Shown here one piece after another: positions 50,480 through 60,688 of a stretch of DNA of 64,000 nucleotides (the stretch's first letter is position 1; the number at the start of each line of letters is the position of its first letter). Source of the stretch: Bacteroidales bacterium (lineage in GTDB: Bacteria; Bacteroidota; Bacteroidia; Bacteroidales; Marinilabiliaceae); NCBI GenBank assembly GCA_003249255.1, contig QKJP01000049.1, forward strand, positions 186,001 through 250,000, read 5' to 3'. A program made the position numbers and the translations under genes. The notes under the pieces are model-generated. The model was not told the origin of the DNA. It searched no databases and was given only the letters and a program-made list of their open reading frames with translations.

Positions 50480-52348
50480 ATGACGATAACCATGCAAGAT
50501 ACTCCACTTTATTGCGAAGATTTATTTAATCTTAATAGAAATCAAACCATTAAAGTCTCAGTCGGAGATACTTTTATAGGAGGCGATGCCCCTATTCAGA
50601 TTCAGTCCATGACAACTACGAATTCTCTAGACACTGAATCTACTGTAAACCAGGTTATGCGCATTGCAAATGCAGGAGCTGATATTGTGCGGATTACTAC
50701 TCAAGGAAGAAGAGAGGCGTATAATCTTGCGCCCATTAAGGAGCTTTTAAAACAGAACGGTTATTCGACTCCTTTGGTTGCCGATATTCATTTCAATCCT
50801 AATGCCGCTGAAATTGCTGCGACTATTGTTGAAAAGGTTCGAATAAACCCGGGAAACTTTTCAGGTGGAGCCAAAAAATTCATGGATTATACTGATGTTG
50901 AGTATGCCGAAGAATTGGCTGCTACGAAAATTAAACTTCTTTCTTTCCTGGATATTTGTAAAAAACATAACACGACTATTCGTATTGGTACAAATCATGG
51001 TTCACTTTCTGATCGAATAATGAGTCGCTTCGGAGATACCCCTGAAGGTATGGTTGAGGCTTGTATGGAATATTTGAGAATCTGCAAAGAAGTTAATTTT
51101 GAAGATATTGTACTTAGCATAAAGGCAAGTAATACCAGGATAATGGTGCATACAGTCCGTTTGTTAGTTTCTCACATGAAAGCCGAAGGTATGAGTTTTC
51201 CTTTGCATCTTGGAGTTACCGAAGCAGGAAGTGAAGCCGAAGGTCGGATAAAATCAGCTGTTGGATCCGGAGCTCTTTTAGCGGATGGACTTGGGGATAC
51301 ACTTAGGGTATCGCTTACCGAAGATCCTGAAAAAGAAGTGCCCGTTGCTAAGATGTTAGTAGATTATGTTGGTGAGCGATATGGTCATCCAAGAATTGAA
51401 GTTTCAAATGTTGTTGGTTTTACGCCTTATGAATATAATCGCCGTCCATCTATACCTTGTGGTGTTGTAGGAGGGAGTCAGGTGCCTGTTGTGCTTGCAG
51501 AGTATAATAAAGATATTCATCAGAGTGCTCTGAAGCCTGATTTTGTGGTATGTTCTAGTGCAGAAGAAATTGATCAGCTATCAATTCCGGCAATTATCAA
51601 ATACAATAATTGGGAGTCATGCAAAGGAAAAAATATTTTCCCTTTGATTTCAGGAGAAGAATTTCTTTTACTTCCGAATATTCCTAAAAACTCATTTGTA
51701 GAAGTCATTTACTCGCAACTGACTGGCGAGTTTATTGATAAGTTAAAGAGCTGCTGTAATATTGTAATACTAATTAATTCACACCATATAAATAGAGTTG
51801 CTGAGCAAAGAGCTGTAATTTTTAAGTTGAATGAAAATGAGATTAAACATCCTTTGATTTTGCGAAATTTGTACAGTGAAAGTAATTTAGAATCATTTCA
51901 AATAAAGTCTGCCACCGATAGCGGAATTATGTTTTTGGATGGTTTTTGTGATGGCTTATTCTTACAAAATAGTCATTCAATATCAGGTCCAGAAATTGTT
52001 GAAACGAGTTTTGGAATTCTTCAAGCTGCTCGATCCCGATTTACAAAAACAGAATTTATTTCTTGTCCAGGTTGTGGTAGAACATTGTTTGATTTACAGT
52101 CTACTACTAAGGAGATTAAAGCCAGAACATCCCATTTGAAAGGATTGAAAATTGGCATCATGGGGTGCATTGTGAATGGTGTTGGAGAAATGGCTGATGC
52201 TGATTATGGATACATTGGTTCAGGTCCCGGAAAGGTGAGTTTGTTTAAAAATCGAGACCTGGTTTTAAAAAATATAGAGGGCGGAAAATCTGCAGTTGAA
52301 GCCTTGATAAAGCTTATAAAAAATAATGGAGATTGGGTTGAGCCTTAA
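50480..52348 (+). CDS. ispG: 4-hydroxy-3-methylbut-2-enyl diphosphate synthase, long Bacteroidota form
   Basis: Iron-sulfur enzyme of the MEP isoprenoid pathway that opens the ring of MEcPP. The N-terminal TIM barrel has QIQSMTTTNSLDTESTVNQV, LVADIHFNPNAAE and KVRINPGNF; the C-terminal [4Fe-4S] domain has the cysteines in SCPGCGRTLFDLQ and MGCIVNGVGEMADADYG. Between them lies a middle domain of about 250 residues, which makes the protein 622 long against about 370 in E. coli; this insert is known from Bacteroidota, Chlamydiae and plants. It stands alone after a long gap. Confidence 0.97.
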   Translation: MTITMQDTPLYCEDLFNLNRNQTIKVSVGDTFIGGDAPIQIQSMTTTNSLDTESTVNQVMRIANAGADIVRITTQGRREAYNLAPIKELLKQNGYSTPLVADIHFNPNAAEIAATIVEKVRINPGNFSGGAKKFMDYTDVEYAEELAATKIKLLSFLDICKKHNTTIRIGTNHGSLSDRIMSRFGDTPEGMVEACMEYLRICKEVNFEDIVLSIKASNTRIMVHTVRLLVSHMKAEGMSFPLHLGVTEAGSEAEGRIKSAVGSGALLADGLGDTLRVSLTEDPEKEVPVAKMLVDYVGERYGHPRIEVSNVVGFTPYEYNRRPSIPCGVVGGSQVPVVLAEYNKDIHQSALKPDFVVCSSAEEIDQLSIPAIIKYNNWESCKGKNIFPLISGEEFLLLPNIPKNSFVEVIYSQLTGEFIDKLKSCCNIVILINSHHINRVAEQRAVIFKLNENEIKHPLILRNLYSESNLESFQIKSATDSGIMFLDGFCDGLFLQNSHSISGPEIVETSFGILQAARSRFTKTEFISCPGCGRTLFDLQSTTKEIKARTSHLKGLKIGIMGCIVNGVGEMADADYGYIGSGPGKVSLFKNRDLVLKNIEGGKSAVEALIKLIKNNGDWVEP

Positions 52349-52458
52349 ATAAAAATTCAATTCACTTAGTATTAAAATAAATTATTGTTTATTTTTATAT
52401 TTCGAATGAATATATTTTTTAAATTGCATCACCCAAATAAAATAGATATTTAACCTAC

Positions 52459-53244
52459 ATGAAACGAGTAATATTTTCACTAATAACCGGCATCCTTTGT
52501 ATAACAAGCGTTTTCGCTGGTGAGATCGTATTAAAAGGAACTTTTCAGGGCGAGAATTTATTTGTAAAAAACCCATTTGCACCTTCTGGAGTTGGTTTCT
52601 GTATTTATGAAGTTGCTGTTAATGGTTTAACAACTACAGATGAAATTAACTCAAGTGCTTTTGAAGTTGATTTAGGGGTTTATGAATTCGCCATTGGTGA
52701 TAAAATTTCAGTGACTATAAAGTATAAAAATGATTGTCTTCCAAAGATTCTTAACAAAGAAGTTTTGAATCCAAGAGCAACTTTTGAAGTTGTTAGCATG
52801 GATGTTAAAGACGATAAAATTCATTGGGAAACAATTAAAGAATCTGGATCACTTCCTTTCATTGTTGAACAGTTCAGATGGAATAAATGGGTGAAAGTAG
52901 GTGAAGTTGATGGTGTAGGTGTTTCTACTAAAAATGAATATAGTGCTCCGGTTCGTTTACACAGCGGAGAGAATAAATTTCGTGTTAAGCAAGTTGATTA
53001 CCGTAATAAAACCACTTATTCCGATAATGTAACGTTTATGTCTGGAAAAGAGCCGGTTACTTTTTCTCCAAAAAAGGCCGAAAGTACACTTACGTTCTCT
53101 GAAGATACGTCGTATGAAATTTACGATGAATATGGAGGTATCGTTTTTAAAGGATATGGTAAACAAGTGAATATTGGTGGTTTAGAGAAAGGTAAATACT
53201 ATATTAATTTTGATAATCAAATGGATAAGTTTACCAAAAAGTAA
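52459..53244 (+). CDS. Exported protein of unknown function with degenerate CTD-like end
   Basis: The 261-residue product has a signal peptide (IFSLITGILCITSVFAG). The middle contains two fibronectin-III-like strands patterns (ATFEVVSMDVKDDKIHWETI and LHSGENKFRVKQVDYRNKTT). The last 60 residues, with SEDTSYEIYDEYGGIVFKGY and INIGG-like NIGGLEKGKYYINFDN, resemble a T9SS type A CTD in strand pattern, though the usual PNP start is missing. I do not recognise a family. It is a single-gene unit closed by a strong terminator. Confidence 0.78.
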   Translation: MKRVIFSLITGILCITSVFAGEIVLKGTFQGENLFVKNPFAPSGVGFCIYEVAVNGLTTTDEINSSAFEVDLGVYEFAIGDKISVTIKYKNDCLPKILNKEVLNPRATFEVVSMDVKDDKIHWETIKESGSLPFIVEQFRWNKWVKVGEVDGVGVSTKNEYSAPVRLHSGENKFRVKQVDYRNKTTYSDNVTFMSGKEPVTFSPKKAESTLTFSEDTSYEIYDEYGGIVFKGYGKQVNIGGLEKGKYYINFDNQMDKFTKK

Positions 53245-53268
53245 TTTATAATCCATATAAAATATTTG

Positions 53269-53297
53269 AAGGCGAACTTTTAGTTCGCCTTTTTTAA
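53269..53297 (+). terminator. Intrinsic terminator before asnS
   Basis: AAGGCGAACT-ttt-AGTTCGCCTT is a perfect 10-bp stem followed by a T-run. It closes the exported-protein gene. Confidence 0.9.
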
Positions 53298-53335
53298 TGT
53301 TTTTTTTTAGCTTAATCTTTTAAAACAGGCAATAC

Positions 53336-53343
53336 TAAATTTG
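53336..53343 (+). promoter_or_regulatory. asnS promoter -7 element TAAATTTG
   Basis: TAAATTTG matches TAnnTTTG and lies about 80 bp before the asnS ATG. No clear TTTG is found 19-21 bp upstream. The leader shows no T-box features. Confidence 0.4.
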
Positions 53344-53421
53344 CTTGCTCTAAGAAATGTTATCAGGCTAGATTTCTACCTGTTTCCCTTAGGTATGTAA
53401 ACCATAAGACAACGTAGAACT

Positions 53422-54870
53422 ATGAAATTAAATCAACGCATAAAAATTAAGGACTTATTAGATAAGAAACCAATTGGACAAGAAATAACCGTAAAAGGGT
53501 GGATAAGAACTAAACGAGGTAATAAACAAGTTGTTTTTATTGCCTTAAACGATGGATCTTGTATTTATAACCTACAAGTAGTTGTTGATGTTGCCCAATT
53601 AGAGCTAGATACCCTTAAGCACTTGTCAACGGGTGCTTCCATTTCGGTGCAGGGAAAGGTAAAAGAGTCTTCAGGAAAAGAGCAAACCATCGAACTGGAG
53701 GCCAGAAATATTGAGTTACTTGGGGAGTGTGATCCTGATAAATATCCTTTGCAACCCAAAAAGCATTCGTTAGAGTTTTTAAGAGAGATTGCTCATTTGC
53801 GTATGCGTACCAACACCTTTGGTGCAATCACTCGAGTAAGGCATGCAATGATTTTTGCTGTTCATCAGTTTTTTACTCATAAAGGTTTCGTCAATATTCA
53901 TACCCCGTTAATTACCACTTCGGATGCTGAAGGGGCAGGAGAGATGTTTCGGGTTACAACTTTGGAATTAAATCAATTGCCAAAAACAGAAGAGGGAACA
54001 GTAGATTTTTCTAAAGACTTTTTTGGGAAAGGGACTAACTTAACTGTATCTGGACAATTGGAAGGTGAATTGGCAGCCATGGCAATGGGTGATATTTATA
54101 CTTTTGGTCCTACATTTCGTGCTGAGAACTCAAATACATCTCGTCATTTAGCTGAGTTTTGGATGGTAGAACCGGAAATGGCCTTTGCTGATTTAACCGA
54201 TAATATGAATTTGGCAGAAGAGTTTTTGAAATACCTTATTAAATATGCATTGGATAATTGCATGGATGATTTGAAGTATCTGAGTGCCCGGATGGCGGAT
54301 GAAGAAAAGGTAAAAAAAGAATCAGAACGGACCATGGAGTTAATTGAAAAGCTGAATTTTGTATTGGAACATGATTTTATTCGATTGACATATCGAGAAG
54401 CCATTGAAATCTTAAAGAATTCTAAACCTAATAAACAGGAGAAGTTTACTTATTTAATTGGAGGGTTTGGTTCTGAAATTCATTCTGAGCACGAACGTTA
54501 TTTGGTCGAAAAGCATTTTAAAAAGCCAATTATTCTTACAGACTATCCCAAAGAGTTGAAGTCTTTTTACATGAAACTCAATGAGGATGGAAAAACGGTT
54601 CGAGCAATGGATGTATTATTCCCTCAAATTGGTGAGATTATCGGAGGCTCTCAGCGTGAAGAAAACCTTCAAAAATTGTTAGCTCGAATGGAAGAATTGA
54701 GTGTTCCTGTAGAAGAAATGCAATGGTATCTTGATACTCGTCGCTATGGTACAGTTGAGCATAGTGGTTTTGGTTTAGGTTTTGAACGTTTGGTTTTGTT
54801 TATAACAGGCATGAGTAACGTTCGCGATGTAATTCCTTTTCCCCGAACACCTCGAAATGCTGAGTTTTAA
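53422..54870 (+). CDS. asnS: Asparaginyl-tRNA synthetase
   Basis: Class II synthetase that charges tRNA-Asn. The N-terminal OB-fold anticodon domain (about 10-120) has [20 protein letters not shown]; the catalytic core has motif 2 ([19 protein letters not shown]) and motif 3 ([15 protein letters not shown]), and the Asn-specific [11 protein letters not shown]. Length 482, near the family norm (about 465). The gene is followed 96 bp later by rpoN on the same strand. Direct charging suggests no need for the GatCAB route for asparagine. Confidence 0.98.
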   Translation: MKLNQRIKIKDLLDKKPIGQEITVKGWIRTKRGNKQVVFIALNDGSCIYNLQVVVDVAQLELDTLKHLSTGASISVQGKVKESSGKEQTIELEARNIELLGECDPDKYPLQPKKHSLEFLREIAHLRMRTNTFGAITRVRHAMIFAVHQFFTHKGFVNIHTPLITTSDAEGAGEMFRVTTLELNQLPKTEEGTVDFSKDFFGKGTNLTVSGQLEGELAAMAMGDIYTFGPTFRAENSNTSRHLAEFWMVEPEMAFADLTDNMNLAEEFLKYLIKYALDNCMDDLKYLSARMADEEKVKKESERTMELIEKLNFVLEHDFIRLTYREAIEILKNSKPNKQEKFTYLIGGFGSEIHSEHERYLVEKHFKKPIILTDYPKELKSFYMKLNEDGKTVRAMDVLFPQIGEIIGGSQREENLQKLLARMEELSVPVEEMQWYLDTRRYGTVEHSGFGLGFERLVLFITGMSNVRDVIPFPRTPRNAEF

Positions 54871-54966
54871 CCATGTTTTAGAAATGCATTTAGGGTTATT
54901 CTTATTGATGAATAAATCGTAAATTTGTAGAGAAATGATAATGTTTAGTGATAGGAGGTATTGGGG

Positions 54967-56415
54967 ATGTTAAAGCAAAGTTTACAACAAAAGTTACTTC
55001 AAAAACTTTCACCCTTACAAATACAGGTGATTAAACTCTTGGAAATTCCAGCCGCCCAATTGGAGCAGCGGATAAAAAAAGAGTTGGAAGAAAATCCTGT
55101 GCTTGAGTTAGAGAAGGATAATCCGGATCCGGATAAAGACGAACCGGAAGTGCGTGAAAGAGATTCTGAAAAGGATGAACTATCTATTGATGAATATATT
55201 CAGGATGAAGATATTCCTGCTTATAAATTAGCGTCCCGTAACTTTTCAAAGGATGATAAACATGAAGATATTCCTTTTTCAACAGGTTCTACCTTTCATG
55301 AACATTTAATTGCCCAGCTTGGTCTCAGGCAGTTAACTGAAGAGCAAAGAGAGGTGGCCGAATACATCATTGGAAATATTGATGAAGATGGTTATTTGCG
55401 AAGAGAAATTGATGAAATCGTCGATGATTTAGCCTTTGCATTAAATATAGAAGTGGAAGAATCTGAAGCTCATGAATTATTGAAAGTTGTTCAGGATTTT
55501 GATCCTGCAGGGGTTGGAGCGAGAGATTTACAAGAGTGTTTATTATTACAAATTGAACGTAAAGATCGATCGGAACCTGATGTAGAGGTTGCTTATAATG
55601 TGTTAAAAGATTATTTTGATGAATTTACCAAAAAGCATTATGATAAGATAACCAAGCGTTTACATATTGAGGAAGACGAACTGAAAGATGCTTTGGCTGA
55701 GGTTTTAAAACTAAATCCTAAGCCTGGAAGTAGTTACAGTAACCCTTTGTCAAAAACGGTTCAGCATATCATTCCAGACTTTATTTTAGAGATTGAGAAT
55801 GATGAGTTTAACTTAAGTCTTAACAATCGAAATGTTCCGGAGCTTCGGGTGAGTAGTACCTATAACGAATTGCTTGAGGATTATAGTGCAAATAAGAAAA
55901 ACCGTACTCAAGATAAAAAGGATGCGGTTATGTTTGTAAAGCAGAAACTGGATTCTGCCAAGTGGTTTATTGATGCGATTAAGCAACGTCAGAATACCTT
56001 AATGAACGTGATGGAGGCGATCTTAGAATATCAACACGATTATTTTCAGGAGGGTGATGAAACCAAGCTACGGCCGATGATTCTTAAAGATATTGCTGAG
56101 AAAACGGGTCTTGATATATCTACTATCTCGAGGGTTTCTAATAGTAAATACATTCAAACTCATTTTGGTATTTTTGCCTTAAAATATTTCTTTTCAGAAG
56201 CTATGCAAACTGATAGTGGTGAGGAAGTTAGTACGAGAGAGATAAAGAAGATTCTGGAAGAATGTATTAATAATGAAGATAAGCGAAAACCATTAACAGA
56301 TGATAAACTCGCACAAATATTGAAAGAGAAATCTTATAATATTGCTCGACGAACTGTTGCAAAGTATCGTGAGCAATTAAATTTTCCAGTAGCACGTTTA
56401 CGTAAAGAGTTATAA
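54967..56415 (+). CDS. rpoN: RNA polymerase sigma-54 factor
   Basis: Recognises -24/-12 promoters and needs an AAA+ activator to open them. Region I (about 1-50) is glutamine-rich with SLQQKLLQKLSPLQIQVIKL; an acidic region II follows; region III has the core-binding part and the RpoN box ARRTVAKYRE near the end (about 455-465), which contacts the -24 element. Length is about 482. I start at ATG 54967 (MLKQSLQQ); a TTG two codons upstream is open but less likely. No activator gene lies in this window. The membrane-protein gene follows after 48 bp. Confidence 0.97.
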   Translation: MLKQSLQQKLLQKLSPLQIQVIKLLEIPAAQLEQRIKKELEENPVLELEKDNPDPDKDEPEVRERDSEKDELSIDEYIQDEDIPAYKLASRNFSKDDKHEDIPFSTGSTFHEHLIAQLGLRQLTEEQREVAEYIIGNIDEDGYLRREIDEIVDDLAFALNIEVEESEAHELLKVVQDFDPAGVGARDLQECLLLQIERKDRSEPDVEVAYNVLKDYFDEFTKKHYDKITKRLHIEEDELKDALAEVLKLNPKPGSSYSNPLSKTVQHIIPDFILEIENDEFNLSLNNRNVPELRVSSTYNELLEDYSANKKNRTQDKKDAVMFVKQKLDSAKWFIDAIKQRQNTLMNVMEAILEYQHDYFQEGDETKLRPMILKDIAEKTGLDISTISRVSNSKYIQTHFGIFALKYFFSEAMQTDSGEEVSTREIKKILEECINNEDKRKPLTDDKLAQILKEKSYNIARRTVAKYREQLNFPVARLRKEL

Positions 56416-56463
56416 TCTTAAAATTGGGATGATCCAATCAATCAGAAAATCAAAACAACGGTG

Positions 56464-57075
56464 ATGAAGTTTATTTCAAGGATGGTGTCATTAGTATTCC
56501 ATCCTCTTATTATTCCAACGCTTGGGCTATTGTTAATTTTTAATGTTGGAACACATTTTTCTTATTTGCCTGTGGCTTACCAACGAGTAGTGTATCTGGT
56601 TGTTTTTTTAAGTACCTTCATTTTACCTCTAAGCATTATTCCTCTCTTTTTATTAATTGGTGTTATTAAGTCAGTTCATATGAGTGATCGGCGAGAGCGA
56701 CTTTGGCCTGTTTTTTTTACAAGTGTTTTTTATTTTATTGGATATTATTTTCTAAAGCGATTGCAGTTTGTTCCTACCTTTATAGAGCTGTTTGTCTTTT
56801 CATCTTTGCTAACTATTTATGCCGCAATGGCTATTACTTTGTTTTGGAAGATTAGCATGCACATGATTGGAATTGGTGGGCTAACAGCTGCCTTGTTAGT
56901 TCTTGCAGTATATTTTCCAAACGATTTATTTTTCCCTTTTTTATTGGTTCTTATTACAGCTGGAATAATTGGAGTTTCCCGTTTATATTTAAATGCTCAT
57001 CGTCCACAACAAGTTTATCTAGGATTCATATTAGGGTTTGCAGTTGTATTTTTGGGGGTGATTTTGCGTTTATGA
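56464..57075 (+). CDS. PAP2-like integral membrane protein with degenerate active site
   Basis: About 203 residues with six predicted membrane helices. The arrangement follows the PAP2 phosphatase superfamily: a K-x6-R segment (KSVHMSDRR), a central serine-histidine segment (ISMHMIGIGG) in place of PSGH, and SRLYLNAHRPQQ, the SR-x5-H motif. The aspartate expected after that histidine (H-x3-D) is glutamine, and the RP of motif 1 is RR. The catalytic histidines are kept, so activity on lipid phosphates is possible but uncertain. It is read with rpoN and overlaps acpH tail to tail by 6 bp. Confidence 0.8.
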   Translation: MKFISRMVSLVFHPLIIPTLGLLLIFNVGTHFSYLPVAYQRVVYLVVFLSTFILPLSIIPLFLLIGVIKSVHMSDRRERLWPVFFTSVFYFIGYYFLKRLQFVPTFIELFVFSSLLTIYAAMAITLFWKISMHMIGIGGLTAALLVLAVYFPNDLFFPFLLVLITAGIIGVSRLYLNAHRPQQVYLGFILGFAVVFLGVILRL

Positions 57076-57657
57076 GATGTTATTTATTTCTTGATCTACA
57101 ACTTGTTGTATCTGTTTTATAAATAGGTCAAATTCTTTCTTGTAGTCATCTTCGTAAATTTCTAATTGGTGAATAGCCCAATTCGTTTCATTCGGTAACG
57201 ATGAATGTCCCGACATGATATTTAATGACCGTTCTATACCTTTTATTGTAGCATAAGTTTCTAGCCTTCTGCTTTTTATTATAAAAGGGAGTATGCGCTT
57301 TATCCCTGATGGAAGGATGAAATAGTTTTTTAACAGTAATTGATGGGTTTCAGTAACAAATTTGTGTAAAGGTTTATCTGAATATTGATTCCAGTTTTTA
57401 GCTAGAATGAAATCACAAAACATATCCATAACTATACCTGAATACCTTTTGTATTTTGGCTGTAAACGTTCAGCTCCTTTTTTTATTAATGGATGGGCAT
57501 CGGTATAATGATCAATTATACGGTGAAGTAAAATGCCTTTTTTTATTCCATCGCAATAGTTTTCATATTTTCTTCCTTTTACATGATCCCCAATGAAGTT
57601 TCCAATCTTTATCATCGGATCATTTCCGCTTAAGTATAAGTGCGCTAGAAAGTTCAT
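57070..57657 (-). CDS. acpH: Acyl carrier protein phosphodiesterase
   Basis: Hydrolyses the 4'-phosphopantetheine arm from holo-ACP. The 195-residue all-helical DUF479/HD-like protein begins MNFLAHLYLSG, then has GNFIGDHVKG (metal-binding Asp-His), LHRIIDHYTDAHP (second His/Asp pair) and MDMFCDFILAKNW. Length equals E. coli AcpH (193). It is transcribed towards the PAP2-like gene, overlapping it by 6 bp, and is divergent from a small gene for an ACP-like protein that lacks the usual serine. Confidence 0.93.
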   Translation of the reverse strand: MNFLAHLYLSGNDPMIKIGNFIGDHVKGRKYENYCDGIKKGILLHRIIDHYTDAHPLIKKGAERLQPKYKRYSGIVMDMFCDFILAKNWNQYSDKPLHKFVTETHQLLLKNYFILPSGIKRILPFIIKSRRLETYATIKGIERSLNIMSGHSSLPNETNWAIHQLEIYEDDYKKEFDLFIKQIQQVVDQEINNIS

Positions 57658-57902
57658 AGTTGATTTTAAATTATCTCAGTATCTCGTGAGCTAAGATAAG
57701 TGTAAAGAAAAAAATTATAGTTCTATCTTAAAATAATAACATCTGTTAACAAACATTGATGGGAAGTTAATGGTATAAGCATCCAATACTTTAATTGTTT
57801 AAAGAGTGGTGTGAGGAATTAAAGATGTTTGGAAAAGACAATTGAGTAGTAGTTTTCGGCACAAAGATTGTAATTAAATAAAAGAACCTAAATTCTTGTA
57901 GT

Positions 57903-58139
57903 ATGAATAAGGATATTTTAAACAACATTTATCGCGCTTTTAGTCAGTACGGTGTTGAAAAAGAGCATTTAACTCACTTTGCTCATTTTCAAAATGACTT
58001 AAAAATTTCTCAAGATACACTCAATGATATTTTTAACTCATTAGAACGAAAAGTTGGAATTCCTTTAAGCTCCCAATTTGTTTCCAGCCCGGCTAATATA
58101 TGTGAATTAGAGGAGTATTTACTTTCATCTATAAATTGA
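57903..58139 (+). CDS. Small ACP-like protein without the phosphopantetheine serine
   Basis: A 78-residue helical protein. Alignment by eye with acyl carrier proteins is good from residue 32: D32-L33 matches the conserved DL, and NDIFNSLERKVGIPLSSQF matches the helix II pattern VELVMALEEEFxIxI; ICELEEYLLSSI matches the last helix. The position of the prosthetic-group serine (DSL) is Gln37, with a serine one residue earlier (S36). It may therefore be an apo-only ACP paralogue or an unrelated small helical protein. It is divergent from acpH (245-bp gap) and ends at a bidirectional terminator shared with hppA. Confidence 0.68.
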   Translation: MNKDILNNIYRAFSQYGVEKEHLTHFAHFQNDLKISQDTLNDIFNSLERKVGIPLSSQFVSSPANICELEEYLLSSIN

Positions 58140-58167
58140 ACTCATAATATTTACAAGTTCGTCTAAT

Positions 58168-58201
58168 AAAAAAGGCTCATCATATTGATGAGCCTTTTTT
58201 A
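58168..58201. terminator. Bidirectional terminator between the ACP-like gene and hppA
   Basis: AAAAAAGGCTCATCA-tat-TGATGAGCCTTTTTT: a perfect stem with an A-run on one side and a T-run on the other, so it works for both convergent transcripts. Confidence 0.93.
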
Positions 58202-58221
58202 TGTTTATTTCGATTCTAATT

Positions 58222-60459
58222 CTAAAATAAAGAATAGGCAATGGTTAAACCAGCCATTACAACCGATACCATTGTCATGAGCTTAATTAAAATATTTAAT
58301 GATGGTCCCGATGTATCTTTAAAAGGATCGCCAACCGTATCGCCAACTACCCCTGCTTTATGGGTGTCGCTTCCTTTTCCACCATAATGTCCTTTTTCAA
58401 TGTATTTTTTTGCATTATCCCATGCTCCACCTGAATTATTTAGCATCACAGCTAGAGTAAATCCGGTGGTTAATCCTCCCATTAATAAGCCAACTACACC
58501 TGATACTCCTAATACAATTCCAACGATAATTGGAACAGCAATTGCTAGCAATGAAGGAACAATCATTTCACGTTGTGCTCCTTTTGTTGATATTTCTACG
58601 CACTTAGCATACTCTGGCGTAGCTTTGCCTTCCATAATGCCTGTAATTTCTCTAAACTGTCTACGAACTTCTTCAACCATGGCTCCGGCTGCTCGACCAA
58701 CTGCCTTCATCGTCATGGCACAAAAAACAAAAGCCATCATTGCACCTATAAATAATCCTCCCAATACCATTGGATTGAACAGAGATAAATCGTAATAGGT
58801 CACAAAATCTTTCATACTTGCTTCTGATAAGTTTGATAATCCCGCACTTTCCATAAAAGCCATTCCTTTTTCAGGAACCTTACCTAGCCAAAGTCTTACC
58901 TCTTCCATATAAGCTGCTAAAAGTGCCATGGCTGTTAATGCAGCTGATCCAATGGCGAATCCTTTTCCGGTTGCCGCGGTTGTGTTACCAAGCATATCCA
59001 GCGCGTCAGTACGATCTCGTACTTCTTTAGGTAAACCTGCCATTTCTGCATTTCCACCAGCATTGTCGGCAATGGGTCCAAATGCATCAGTTGCTAAGGT
59101 TATCCCAAGCGTAGAAAGCATACCAACTGCTGCAAATCCAATTCCATATACCCCAGAGGAGAAGTTAGAAAATCCACCGGCAAATCCGTATGCCATAATG
59201 ATACCAGCTACAATTGTAACTACCGGTATCCATGTACTAAACATTCCCACAGCAACTCCATCAATGATTGTTGTAGCTGGACCTTGCATAGCTTGTTTTG
59301 CGATGTTTTGAGTTGGCTTGTATTCATCCGACGTATAATACTCCGTTCCTTGCCCAATGATTACACCTGCAGCTAATCCTGCAATGACAGATCCGAATAT
59401 GCCCCAACTGATCCAGTCGTAGTGAGCCATGATAGCTAAAGCTCCAAGGATTAGAACAGAGCTGCCACCTGTACCAAGTAAAAGCGCATTTAGTAAATTT
59501 TTCTGAGTTGCTGTATCTTTGGTTCGGACCAGGAAAATTCCTACAATGGATAAAATAATTCCAAGAGCTGCCACTACCATGGGCGCCATAATGGCTTTCA
59601 TTTGTAATTCACCTGTTAATCCGGGTAATGCTGCCCCAAGAGCTGCTGTGGCAAGTATTGACCCACAATAAGATTCATAAAGATCTGCACCCATTCCGGC
59701 TACATCACCTACATTGTCACCTACGTTATCGGCTATGGTTGCCGGATTTCGTGGGTCATCTTCTGGGATACCTGCTTCAACCTTACCCACAAGATCTGCT
59801 CCCACGTCAGCAGCTTTTGTGTAGATTCCACCTCCTACGCGCGCGAATAAGGCTTGCGTAGATGCACCCATGCCAAAGGTTAACATTGTTGCAGTTATTT
59901 CAATCATTTTGTGATGTTCTGTTGTTCCCGGATGTACAAAATCAAGACCCATAATATGAAAGCCATTGTTTAAGTTATCAGGAGTGAAAATGACTTCATT
60001 TAAAAACCAGAACCAAGCTGCGATGTCTAATAATCCGAAACCAACTACAACAAGTCCCATAACAGCACCACTGCGAAAAGCTACTTTTAAACCGCTATTT
60101 AGTGAATTTGAAGCGCCATTTGCTGTTCTGGCTGATGCATAAGTGGCTGTTTTCATTCCAAGAAATCCACAAAGTCCAGAGAAGAAGCCTCCTGTTAGAA
60201 AAGCTATCGGTACAAAAGGATTTTGTACACCCATGTATGCTAATACACCAAGTAAAACAACTAAGATGACAAAGACTTTTCCAACAACTTTATATTGGCT
60301 GGATAAGTAGGCCATGGCTCCATCTCTGACGTGTTGAGCAATTTCTTTCATTTTGTCGGTTCCTTCCGACTCTTTCATCATGGATTTAAAGAACAGCCAT
60401 GCAAATGCTAGTGCAACGATAGAGGCTGTTGGCACTAACCAAAAGATTGAATTCATCAT
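58222..60459 (-). CDS. hppA: Membrane-bound ion-translocating pyrophosphatase, K+-dependent type
   Basis: Couples pyrophosphate hydrolysis to Na+ and/or H+ pumping. The 745 residues hold about 16 membrane helices and the pyrophosphate-binding motifs [20 protein letters not shown] and [19 protein letters not shown], plus a C-terminal [19 protein letters not shown]. The segment [12 protein letters not shown] has alanine where K+-independent H+ pumps have lysine (GNTTKAT), so it belongs to the K+-dependent group, which includes Na+ pumps such as those of Bacteroides. It is a single-gene unit. Na+ specificity is likely but not proven here. Confidence 0.95.
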   Translation of the reverse strand: MMNSIFWLVPTASIVALAFAWLFFKSMMKESEGTDKMKEIAQHVRDGAMAYLSSQYKVVGKVFVILVVLLGVLAYMGVQNPFVPIAFLTGGFFSGLCGFLGMKTATYASARTANGASNSLNSGLKVAFRSGAVMGLVVVGFGLLDIAAWFWFLNEVIFTPDNLNNGFHIMGLDFVHPGTTEHHKMIEITATMLTFGMGASTQALFARVGGGIYTKAADVGADLVGKVEAGIPEDDPRNPATIADNVGDNVGDVAGMGADLYESYCGSILATAALGAALPGLTGELQMKAIMAPMVVAALGIILSIVGIFLVRTKDTATQKNLLNALLLGTGGSSVLILGALAIMAHYDWISWGIFGSVIAGLAAGVIIGQGTEYYTSDEYKPTQNIAKQAMQGPATTIIDGVAVGMFSTWIPVVTIVAGIIMAYGFAGGFSNFSSGVYGIGFAAVGMLSTLGITLATDAFGPIADNAGGNAEMAGLPKEVRDRTDALDMLGNTTAATGKGFAIGSAALTAMALLAAYMEEVRLWLGKVPEKGMAFMESAGLSNLSEASMKDFVTYYDLSLFNPMVLGGLFIGAMMAFVFCAMTMKAVGRAAGAMVEEVRRQFREITGIMEGKATPEYAKCVEISTKGAQREMIVPSLLAIAVPIIVGIVLGVSGVVGLLMGGLTTGFTLAVMLNNSGGAWDNAKKYIEKGHYGGKGSDTHKAGVVGDTVGDPFKDTSGPSLNILIKLMTMVSVVMAGLTIAYSLF

Positions 60460-60688
60460 GATTATTTTAGGTTTAAGTTTGTATGTTATTACCTAATATA
60501 ATCAATTAAAGTGGATTATTTTGTTAAGAGGAGTTGAAATGTATAAGAAGAAGAGTTTGGGTTTCTGTAAAGGAGTAATTAGATATTGGTAGTGAGTATG
60601 TAAAAAGTAAAAAAAAAGCGGCTACTGCCGCTATGTATCTTTGGAAAGATTGAATATGAGATGAATGCTGCATTCACATATCTCAAAT
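60460..60688. other. clpX-hppA gap
   Basis: This 229-bp gap contains the clpX terminator (listed) and, just after the clpX stop, GAATGC-t-GCATTC (60663-60675), a second short palindrome within GAGATGAATGCTGCATTCAC. No gene and no clear hppA promoter are seen. Confidence 0.4.
60610..60632 (-). terminator. Intrinsic terminator after clpX
   Basis: On the minus strand: AGCGGC-agta-GCCGCT followed by eight or nine T residues. It ends the tig-clpP-clpX transcript. Confidence 0.88.

Noticed and set aside
58400-59311. Two plus-strand frames (131 and 127 codons) antisense to hppA
   Set aside because: They mirror the Gly/Ala-rich pyrophosphatase codons, giving Pro/Ala/Thr-rich products without domains.
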